Assembly (NCBI GenBank): GCA_003513015.1
Contig: DOTA01000495.1
Location: 1 to 7,920 of the forward strand
Origin: Chloroflexota bacterium
Lineage (GTDB): Bacteria > Chloroflexota > Anaerolineae > Anaerolineales > UBA11858
DNA: 7,920 nt
Direction of reading: 5' to 3'
A program made the position numbers and the translations under genes. This document shows positions 1 through 5,415 of the stretch, piece after piece. The notes beneath the pieces were generated by a model. The model was not told the DNA's origin, ran no database searches, and saw only the letters and a list, made by a program, of their open reading frames with translations. Each line of letters starts with the position of its first letter. The stretch's first letter is position 1.

Positions 1-24
1 CAAGCTAAAGCCATCTTTTGCCAT
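1..24 (-). CDS. Start of an unidentified gene, truncated by the left window edge
   Basis: Only the first eight codons are visible (MAKDGFSL). The start is supported by a clear AGGAG Shine-Dalgarno at 33-37 on the minus strand, 8 nt before the ATG at 24-22. A second ATG in another frame (14-12) is less well placed. The gene follows the GNAT gene by 21 nt in the same direction, so it is probably the third gene of the response regulator-GNAT unit. Too little is visible to name a family. Confidence 0.6.
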
Positions 25-45
25 CTGTTTTTCTCCTAAAAGAAT

Positions 46-966
46 TTACCCCGCATCCCGATACATTTCGATGCGGCGGAAGGCTTCGAGGTAGCCGAAA
101 TCGCGAAAGACGGGCAGGTGAGGGTCATCGGCAGTGATGTTTTCGATGTGGGTATCCAAAATGGGGTAGCGGTTGTGCAAATTGGAGAGCAAGGCCTGCC
201 CCACTTTAACGGGATCACCCGCCTCGGTGTGCAGCACAAAATGGGTCAGGTAAAATTTCTGTTTGCGGAAGATCATCCAGCCCGCATCCCCCTCGGGGAG
301 TTGGCAACGCAATCCCTGGGCATCCCCGGCGTGAATGTAGCTTTCGGGCTGGTTCGTCCAGGGCAAAAAGTCGGGGTAAGTGCCGAGCAAATCAAGGGCG
401 GTGCTGGCTTCTAGCCACTCGATCTGGCATTGGGGGGTTTGATAATCACCATTGGGGGCGCGGCGCAAAATCAAGAGTTCGCGGATTTCGGAGAAGTTGA
501 GTTTTTTGAAGAGGGTATGAGCGGGCAGGTTATTTTTGATGACTTCCAGCATGGCGCGCTGGTGTCCCAATTGTTGGGACATTTCCAGCAAATAACGGGT
601 CATGGCTTCGCCGGAACCCATCCGGCGTTTGACCGGCAACACGCCCAAACGGGTGATCCACGAGCGCAGGGCACGGGAACCGATCATATTGATGCCTAAG
701 ATTTGCTCGCCAGACATCGCCACCACTGAGCGCTCCATATCCACATCGTAGATGCGAATATATTCGGCCAGGCGGGCGGCATTGAGGGGCATCGGAACCA
801 GATAATCGACGCGGGTTTGGTTATAGGCGTCGGTCAATTCCTGGATGGTAAAGTGGCTGGCTGGAACTAATTTTGGCAACATGAAGCACAGTTCAATTTC
901 TCTCCGGGGGCAGTCAAGGGAAACTTCGCCCGCGAAGGCCGGATTATTATCGAAAGATTGGCTCAT
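46..966 (-). CDS. GNAT-family N-acetyltransferase, two-part protein
   Basis: A 306-residue protein. Residues about 80-170 look like a GNAT acyl-CoA-binding core. The pyrophosphate-binding motif A is visible as VLPVKRRMGSG (109-119), matching the family pattern V-x-P-x-x-R-x-x-G-x-G. It is followed by the motif B region NNLPAHTLFKKLNF (145-158), which resembles the usual N-x-x-A-x-x-L-(Y/F)-x-x-x-(G)-F. The C-terminal 120 residues end in a second GNAT-like strand pattern (VFRDFGYLEAFRRIEM, 286-301), so this may be a tandem GNAT with a degenerate second half. The family transfers an acyl group from acyl-CoA to an amine; the substrate here is unknown. The ATG at 966 overlaps the upstream stop as ATGA and has no obvious Shine-Dalgarno, which fits translational coupling. 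An internal ATG at 882 (residue 29) is an alternative start, also without a clear Shine-Dalgarno. Confidence 0.8.
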   Translation of the reverse strand: MSQSFDNNPAFAGEVSLDCPRREIELCFMLPKLVPASHFTIQELTDAYNQTRVDYLVPMPLNAARLAEYIRIYDVDMERSVVAMSGEQILGINMIGSRALRSWITRLGVLPVKRRMGSGEAMTRYLLEMSQQLGHQRAMLEVIKNNLPAHTLFKKLNFSEIRELLILRRAPNGDYQTPQCQIEWLEASTALDLLGTYPDFLPWTNQPESYIHAGDAQGLRCQLPEGDAGWMIFRKQKFYLTHFVLHTEAGDPVKVGQALLSNLHNRYPILDTHIENITADDPHLPVFRDFGYLEAFRRIEMYRDAG

Positions 967-1337
967 TCAGATTGAAAATATTTGTTGACCGTATCGACCA
1001 GAAGATGAATATCAACCGGTTTACCGACATATCCGTTACATTTGTAGGCGGTTACCATCATCCGGGCAGTTTCTTCGGGCCAGGCTGTCACCACGATAAT
1101 GGGAACAGCGCTCAGTTCAGGAATGTTGCGGAAGTAACGCACCAGGGTTTGTCCGTCAATATCCGGCAAGCCCAAATCCAGCAAGATCAATCCCGGCACA
1201 TTTTCGGTGGCCATTTCCAAGCCCTTTTCACCGGTATTGGCCCATAACACTTCATAACCCTGGGCTGTGAGCACTTTGCGCACCAGAGTGGCGTTATCAT
1301 CAAGGTCTTCAACTAACAAAATAATCGGTTTCTGCAT
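963..1337 (-). CDS. Stand-alone receiver-domain response regulator
   Basis: A 124-residue protein that is a single CheY-like receiver domain with no output domain. The acidic pocket is E10-D11 in LLVED, the phosphoacceptor is D54 in LILLDLGLPD, the switch Thr is T84 in VVTAW, and the conserved Lys is K106 in the GKP motif. The aromatic before it (Y103) sits at the usual switch position. A histidine kinase would phosphorylate D54; none is present in this window, so its partner is encoded elsewhere. Signalling would be by protein-protein contact. The start ATG (1337) lies about 45 nt downstream of the predicted transcription start, with a weak GAGGG 11 nt before it. The stop overlaps the start of the downstream GNAT gene by 4 nt. 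It may act on or with the GNAT protein, but that is inference from gene order. Confidence 0.92.
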   Translation of the reverse strand: MQKPIILLVEDLDDNATLVRKVLTAQGYEVLWANTGEKGLEMATENVPGLILLDLGLPDIDGQTLVRYFRNIPELSAVPIIVVTAWPEETARMMVTAYKCNGYVGKPVDIHLLVDTVNKYFQSE

Positions 1338-1391
1338 AAATTTTCACACCCTCACATAGATCGGTTGAGGCTCCGTAAATCTCCAAAGAGG

Positions 1392-1420
1392 ATCATAGCA
1401 CGCCCATTAAGGGGCGTCAA
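1392..1420 (-). promoter_or_regulatory. Predicted sigma70-type promoter of the response regulator-GNAT unit
   Basis: On the minus strand, -35 TTGACG (1420-1415) and -10 TATGAT (1397-1392) are separated by exactly 17 nt. Each hexamer is one base from consensus. Transcription would start near 1385, giving a leader of about 48 nt before the response-regulator ATG. The spacer holds a small dyad, CGCCC (1401-1405) against GGGCG (1412-1416), which could be an operator or chance. Confidence 0.72.
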
Positions 1421-1462
1421 TTATTGAGATGACTGTCTAACAATACTGCAAGTTAGGATGAC

Positions 1463-1499
1463 AAAAACGCGCCGCGAGACGAATGGTCTGCGGCGCGTT
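1463..1499 (-). terminator. Intrinsic terminator after the MFS gene
   Basis: A 10-bp perfect GC-rich stem pairs AACGCGCCGC (1466-1475) with GCGGCGCGTT (1490-1499) around a 14-nt loop. A further short AGAC/GTCT pairing is possible inside the loop. Read on the minus strand, the stem is followed by an uninterrupted T run (GCGTTTTTG). The plus-strand reading has no T run. It lies 26 nt past the MFS stop codon and ends that unit before the response-regulator promoter. Confidence 0.88.
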
Positions 1500-1524
1500 A
1501 AGGGAGGCTGATACCGGTCCTGGG

Positions 1525-3009
1525 TTATGAACTATGGCCCAAGGAGCGCAATTGATGGGATAGCTCTTTCAAGGCCTGATTGCGCTCATCCGAAGCGGGC
1601 TGACTCAGCAGATTTTGACGGGTTTCTAAAAGTTCCTGTAATTTCTGTTGTTTCTGATCTCCGCTCAGAATCTGCGTATCGAAATCGGGCAAGATATCTT
1701 CAGCATCACGGACGGGGCGGATAAAAAAGCCCGAAAACCCCACCAGGGAAGCGCCCATCCCGGCGAAGAAAATCAACAAACCCATGCCCGCTCCCGGCCC
1801 GGTGCCAAAGATCGGCCCAAACACGCTAGAGAGGGTCGAACTGCTGTTCGTCATAGCGGGTTCCAGTACAAAATCGGCCAGGGTTCCGGCAATGATGGGA
1901 GCAATCGGCTGGGTAAACCAGGCAATCAGGCGGCGGGCCGAGAAGACGCGTCCCTGCACATCGGGGGCCACCTTGGCCTGCCAAATGGCCTGATTGGAGG
2001 TATTAATCAACGGGCTGACCATCGCCATAAAAACCATCAGGGGAATCCACCCTGGCAGGCCAGTGGCAATCCCCAAGAAAGCAAACGAGAAACCGGCCAA
2101 CATCCAGCCGCCCAACACGCCATACGTGCGGCGTTTGAGTCCGGCCCAGGCGCTCATAATGATTCCGCCAACGATGCCGCCGACGGCCCCGGCGGTTTGC
2201 ACCGCCCCAAAGATCAGGCTGTTCTGCGCGGTACGCGCCAGAATCATGGGGGCCAAGATCGTGAAACCAATCCCGGAAAACAAGTTGCCAAAGAAGAAAA
2301 TCATCTGCAAACCGAGCAAACTGGGGCGCTTGAAGATGTATTTGAAACCATAGATGGATTCTTTCCAAATGCTGCCTTTACTCTCAACCCCGGCTTCGGT
2401 TTTGGGCGGCTGGGGGATGTAGACAATCAGTAAAGCACCGATGGCGATGAAGAAGGTGATCAGGTCGATGAGCATGATCAGGGCGAAGCTATCCAATACG
2501 CCATCGAGGTTCAAAGCCAGGAGCGCGCCTGCCAGCATGGGTGCCAGCACGCCCGGCCCGGCCTCCACCAGCGACATCAGGCCATTGGCCCGGCCAAACT
2601 GCTCTTTGGGCACCATGGTGCTAATGGCCGCGGAGTAGGCCGGCCACTGGAAGGTATTGCCCAAACCATTGACAATGGCCGCGATATAAAGATGCCAAAA
2701 TTCCAGATGCCCGCTGACATACAGGCCCAAGATGGCCGCCGTTGACAACACGGCGCCCAAATCACTGAGCATCATCATCAATTTGCGGTTGTAGCGATCA
2801 ACCATGGCACCCGCCAGCGGCGAAAGCAGCAAGAAGGGGGTGATAAAAGCCACTTGCATCAAACCCATGGCCGTGGCGCTCTCGGTTTGTTTATACATCC
2901 ATAGAGTCATGCCAAAGCCGGTCATGGAGGAGGCCAAAACCGAGATGATTTGCCCAAGCCACACAATGCCAAATCCGAACATGCCGGTGGGGCGTTGTTT
3001 TTGCTTCAT
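1525..3009 (-). CDS. MFS transporter, probable exporter (macrolide-efflux-like group)
   Basis: A 494-residue integral membrane protein with the hydrophobic segment pattern of a 12-TM major facilitator. The cytoplasmic loop 2-3 motif A is clear at about 67-76: G-x-x-x-D-R-x-N-R-K, following LLLSPLAGAMV. The N-terminal TM1 region, the motif and the following MMMLSDLGAVLST resemble the MefA-like/enterobactin-exporter-like branch, so drug or small-molecule export driven by ion antiport is likely; the substrate is unknown. The last ~55 residues form a soluble charged tail rich in Gln, Glu and Leu (from about DFDTQILSGDQKQQKLQELL), probably a cytoplasmic helix. I chose the ATG at 3009 because TTGGAG lies 6 nt upstream (3016-3021). 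The frame stays open to a GTG at 3042, which has no Shine-Dalgarno. The gene has its own terminator and appears monocistronic. Confidence 0.9.
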   Translation of the reverse strand: MKQKQRPTGMFGFGIVWLGQIISVLASSMTGFGMTLWMYKQTESATAMGLMQVAFITPFLLLSPLAGAMVDRYNRKLMMMLSDLGAVLSTAAILGLYVSGHLEFWHLYIAAIVNGLGNTFQWPAYSAAISTMVPKEQFGRANGLMSLVEAGPGVLAPMLAGALLALNLDGVLDSFALIMLIDLITFFIAIGALLIVYIPQPPKTEAGVESKGSIWKESIYGFKYIFKRPSLLGLQMIFFFGNLFSGIGFTILAPMILARTAQNSLIFGAVQTAGAVGGIVGGIIMSAWAGLKRRTYGVLGGWMLAGFSFAFLGIATGLPGWIPLMVFMAMVSPLINTSNQAIWQAKVAPDVQGRVFSARRLIAWFTQPIAPIIAGTLADFVLEPAMTNSSSTLSSVFGPIFGTGPGAGMGLLIFFAGMGASLVGFSGFFIRPVRDAEDILPDFDTQILSGDQKQQKLQELLETRQNLLSQPASDERNQALKELSHQLRSLGHSS

Positions 3010-3078
3010 AGATTTCTCCAAAATGGTTTCACCAACTTTCACTCAAAACGGGAGAATCCCAAAAATCCAAAGTTTTCG

Positions 3079-3095
3079 GTAACTGCTCAACCCAG
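3079..3095 (+). repeat. Dispersed short repeat, copy 1 (GTAACTGCTCAACC type)
   Basis: GTAACTGCTCAACCCAG here matches GTAACTGCTCAGCCTGC at 7381-7397 and GTAATTGCTCAACCTGT at 7457-7473 with few changes. An inverted, imperfect copy (AACTGCTTAGC read on the minus strand, 9 of 11 matching AACTGCTCAAC) is at 3188-3198. All copies lie in non-coding DNA. Confidence 0.55.
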
Positions 3096-3107
3096 AATTG
3101 CTTTGTA

Positions 3108-3132
3108 GCATCCTGAGCCTGTCGAAGGATGC
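3108..3132. repeat. Short intergenic palindrome, stem GCATCCT / AGGATGC
   Basis: A perfect 7-bp inverted repeat, GCATCCT (3108-3114) and AGGATGC (3126-3132), flanks an 11-nt loop GAGCCTGTCGA. The minus-strand reading contains CCTTCGACAGGCTCAGG, a string I recognise as recurring between genes in many bacterial genomes. It is therefore probably a genomic interspersed palindrome rather than a gene-specific site. Confidence 0.6.
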
Positions 3133-3213
3133 GGTGGGGCCTGTTTGCGCACACTTCAACTAAGTTCAATGTGCTCTGCGCCAGAAAGCTAAGCAGTTGC
3201 GATTTTCGCTAGA

Positions 3214-3254
3214 ATTATAAAACACAAAGGGGCGTAATATAAAATTACGCCCCT
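3214..3254 (-). terminator. Intrinsic terminator of the five-gene operon
   Basis: A perfect 11-bp stem pairs AGGGGCGTAAT (3228-3238) with ATTACGCCCCT (3244-3254) around a 5-nt loop. On the minus strand the stem is followed by the T-rich tail TTGTGTTTTATAATT. The plus-strand side (GCAAAATT) has no T run, so the direction fits the operon that ends at 3344. The stem starts about 90 nt after the last stop codon. Confidence 0.85.
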
Positions 3255-3343
3255 GCAAAATTATCAACGAGCCAAACGAAGGGGATATTTCAGCGCACCT
3301 GGCTTCGGACACGGAGAACAACTAACCGACCTACAGTTTAAGG

Positions 3344-4279
3344 TTAGCGCGGGTTCATCATTTTGAGAGCATCTTCCACCGAAAGTTCGCCATTCTCGAT
3401 CTCTTCGAGAATTTGCATTTGCGATTTCACCGGTTCAGCCGGTTTTATCGGTTTCACAGGCCGGGCTGTCTCAACTTCTACCTTGGGCAGCGCCTCCGCT
3501 TTTTCGCCGATGTGAATATCACCAGAAACACTCTTGAGCGAAATTTCTGGCCCTCCAGTGAGAATTGTGAGACTTCTATTAGGGCCATGTCCGTATTGTT
3601 GGCTGACCGGCAGTGAAGTATTGATCTCACCGCTGACGCTTTTGATGTTCACCACGCAGCCCTGGTCTTCGGGCGGCAGCAGGGTCACATTCCCTGAAAC
3701 GGTTTTGAACACATAAGGGCCAGCCGCCAGGGAGGTTTGAAAGTGCATATCACCGCTGACGGTTTTCCCCTCTAGCGAGGAAATTTGCGATTCGGCAATC
3801 TGCACATCCCCAGAAACCGTATTCAACGCCAACGAACCGGAGATGCGCTGGGCCTGGATCTCACCGCTGACCGCGCTAAAATTAAACGCGCCGCTCAAAT
3901 TATTCAATTTCAAATCGCCGCTGACGGTATTAACATCAATTTCGCCTTCCAGCCCTTCAACCGCGGCATCACAACTCACGCAATTGAGTTTCAGCGCGCA
4001 AGACTTCGGAACCCGGATCGTAAAATCGACCTTGTTGGGTTTGTTCATGCCAAACCAACTCATGACCGAATTCTCTTGCTTGGCTTCAACCACAACTTTG
4101 CCATCATCCAATTGCTCGATGATAATTTGGGTGCCATTGCTGCTACCATGCTTCACGGCTGTTACCGCAATCACACCCTCATCACCGAGACGAATATCAA
4201 CCGTACCGCGCACGTTGCCAACCTTCAACTGCGCTGGTGAGCCAACTTCAAAGGTTTGTTCGATTGTTTCTGTAGACAT
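3344..4279 (-). CDS. DUF4097-type beta-repeat protein with C-terminal SHOCT-like module
   Basis: A 311-residue protein without signal peptide or membrane segment. Residues about 1-95 form a beta-rich lead-in. From residue 101 the chain repeats V-S-G-(D/E) turns: VSCD 101, VSGD 119, LSGA 128, VSGE 137, ISGS 146, VSGD 155, VSGD 174, VSGN 194, VSGE 215, VSGD 251. Five consecutive turns (119-155) are spaced exactly 9 residues apart, as expected for stacked short strands of a DUF4097 solenoid. A Lys/Pro/Val-rich linker (about 266-285) leads to the SHOCT-like module ILEEIENGELSVEDALKMM (290-308). The molecular function is unknown; such proteins are usually assigned to cell-surface or envelope-stress contexts. 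Three cysteines cluster at C94, C100 and C103 where the repeat begins. The start ATG (4279) has GGGAGG 5 nt upstream, and the gene begins 15 nt after the preceding stop. It is the last gene of the operon. Confidence 0.88.
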   Translation of the reverse strand: MSTETIEQTFEVGSPAQLKVGNVRGTVDIRLGDEGVIAVTAVKHGSSNGTQIIIEQLDDGKVVVEAKQENSVMSWFGMNKPNKVDFTIRVPKSCALKLNCVSCDAAVEGLEGEIDVNTVSGDLKLNNLSGAFNFSAVSGEIQAQRISGSLALNTVSGDVQIAESQISSLEGKTVSGDMHFQTSLAAGPYVFKTVSGNVTLLPPEDQGCVVNIKSVSGEINTSLPVSQQYGHGPNRSLTILTGGPEISLKSVSGDIHIGEKAEALPKVEVETARPVKPIKPAEPVKSQMQILEEIENGELSVEDALKMMNPR

Positions 4280-4294
4280 TTCAGCCTCCCAAAA

Positions 4295-4684
4295 TTATTC
4301 AATAAAGACTTCGATGTGCTCGCCGTCTTCGCCATCGACCACATCGACAATTTTGCCAATCAGGTTATCACTGATCGCATCGTTAACGGCATCCATTAAG
4401 CCTGCCACATCAATATCTTCCGGGGCAAATTGCGCGGCAATATTCAGGCCGGCATCCACCAATTTTAGGGGAAGGTTCACATTCACCTTGGCTTTGCCGG
4501 TTGACATATCAGTCACGCGCACACGTAACCAGCGGGCCGCGCCTGCCGTCCGGGAGGCCGGTGGCCGTCGCGGCTTTTGGCCCGAGGCCGTGAGGGCCTT
4601 CAAGAGTTTGGCACCCTCCTCGGCTGTGATTCTGCCATCCTGGATCATTTTCAAAATCTTTAATCGCTCTTCAGCTGTGGTCAT
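4295..4684 (-). CDS. Small soluble SHOCT-like-module protein, paralogue of the next upstream gene
   Basis: A 129-residue protein with no signal peptide or membrane segment. The N-terminal helical module (residues 1-32, ERLKILKMIQDGRITAEEGA) is followed by a basic, Pro/Arg-rich linker (about 35-50). A C-terminal domain (51-129) opens with RWLRVRVTDMSTGKAKVNVNLP and closes with an acidic stretch VDVVDGEDGEHIEVFIE. This C-terminal domain aligns with that of the 235-residue membrane protein encoded just upstream, so the two arose by duplication. The biochemical role is unknown. The module suggests binding to other members of the same operon (inference). ATG 4684 is preferred because GGAG lies 7 nt upstream (4692-4695). 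An in-frame GTG at 4690 is too close to that site. Confidence 0.87.
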   Translation of the reverse strand: MTTAEERLKILKMIQDGRITAEEGAKLLKALTASGQKPRRPPASRTAGAARWLRVRVTDMSTGKAKVNVNLPLKLVDAGLNIAAQFAPEDIDVAGLMDAVNDAISDNLIGKIVDVVDGEDGEHIEVFIE

Positions 4685-4701
4685 AATCACACTCCAATCA
4701 A

Positions 4702-5409
4702 CTACCCAATGAAAACCTGAACATGTTCGCCATCTTCGTCATCCACATCCACAAAGAAGGGTGTGCCATCTTTGGCCGATTCCTTGAGCGCTTTCATCAC
4801 GCCCTCCAAATCAACGCCTTCCATGTTGGGAATGTAATGACCAAAGGTGCGCAAACCCCAGCCTGCCAATCCCACCGGCAACGGAAAGCTGATGGCGATC
4901 CTTTGCGGGGTTTCGCCTGGCTTTTGTTGCACGCGCACGTGCAACCAGGGAGCCGTGCGGCTGGCCCAGGCCAGCGCCATCACCAGCACACCCAACATAA
5001 AGGGGAACCAGGCGCAGGCAAACCAAAAACCGATACCGCTCCTGGCAAAAGCCCCGTACATCAGCGCGCCACCAATCACGGTGATGCCCACCCCAATCCA
5101 CATGGGGATCACCCACCAGCGTTTCCATTTTTTGATGTCGCCCAGATCGGGGGAGGTGGGCATCGGTTCGGGATGATAGACTTCATCGGGTTCCAGCACT
5201 TCCTCGGGGGATTCGTCAAAATCATTAGGGAGTTCTTCGCTGAAATTTGTGAGGGGTTCCGCGACCTCAGGGCTGGATTCAAGCTCCGGGAGGGCACTCA
5301 CTTCCAAATCGTCGTCCAGCACATCCAGTAGTTTAATGCCATCTTCGGCACTGATCACGCCAGATTCGATCATTTCCAAAATTTTGGTGCGTTCAGATTC
5401 AGTCGACAT
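4702..5409 (-). CDS. Membrane-anchored SHOCT-like-module protein
   Basis: A 235-residue protein. Layout: SHOCT-like module at 1-33 (SERTKILEMIESGVISAEDG); a very acidic, Pro-rich linker at about 34-92; a two-TM hairpin at about 98-121 and 126-148, preceded by the basic/aromatic KKWKRWW; and a C-terminal domain at 154-235 ending VDVDDEDGEHVQVFIG. The even number of TM segments puts both soluble ends on the same side. Residues KKWKR before TM1 suggest the cytoplasmic side, so the module and the C-terminal domain would both face the cytosol. It is the only membrane protein of the five-gene operon and may recruit the others to the membrane (inference). Start ATG 5409 is 6 nt after the preceding stop; the Shine-Dalgarno GGAAGGAAG (5420-5428) lies inside the end of the previous gene, which suggests coupling. 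Confidence 0.88.
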   Translation of the reverse strand: MSTESERTKILEMIESGVISAEDGIKLLDVLDDDLEVSALPELESSPEVAEPLTNFSEELPNDFDESPEEVLEPDEVYHPEPMPTSPDLGDIKKWKRWWVIPMWIGVGITVIGGALMYGAFARSGIGFWFACAWFPFMLGVLVMALAWASRTAPWLHVRVQQKPGETPQRIAISFPLPVGLAGWGLRTFGHYIPNMEGVDLEGVMKALKESAKDGTPFFVDVDDEDGEHVQVFIG

Positions 5410-5415
5410 GTGCGG

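Larger units (their letters stand above)
3010..3343. other. Non-coding stretch between the five-gene operon and the MFS gene
   Basis: No credible gene lies in these 334 bases. The stretch holds the operon terminator (about 3214-3254), a short palindromic repeat (3108-3132), and one copy of the TAACTGCTCA repeat (3079-3095) with an imperfect inverted partner at 3188-3198. The MFS Shine-Dalgarno is at 3016-3021. I could not find a convincing promoter for the MFS gene; the hexamers around it match poorly. Confidence 0.7.

Noticed and set aside
1648..2433. 261-residue plus-strand open frame
   Set aside because: It lies antisense inside the MFS gene, and its product is rich in Gly, His, Gln and Arg, typical of a shadow frame. 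The minus-strand protein has clear TM segments and motif A.
3214..3219. TATAAT on the minus strand upstream of the MFS gene
   Set aside because: It sits in the T-rich tail of the operon terminator, and no -35-like hexamer lies 15-18 nt upstream, so I do not call it a promoter.
3322..3347. Inverted repeat CTAACC / GGTTAG at the end of the last operon gene
   Set aside because: The 6-bp stem has a 14-nt loop and overlaps the stop codon, with no good T run. The 11-bp hairpin at 3228-3254 is a far better terminator.
3344..4279. Repeated TCACCGCTGAC strings at DNA level, considered as a CRISPR-like or satellite array
   Set aside because: They encode the VSG(D/E) turns of the beta-repeat protein; spacing and variation follow the protein repeat, not a nucleotide array.
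3843..4712. 289-residue plus-strand open frame
   Set aside because: It is Ser/Thr-rich, spans three minus-strand features, and is a reverse reading of the repetitive beta-repeat and paralogue genes.
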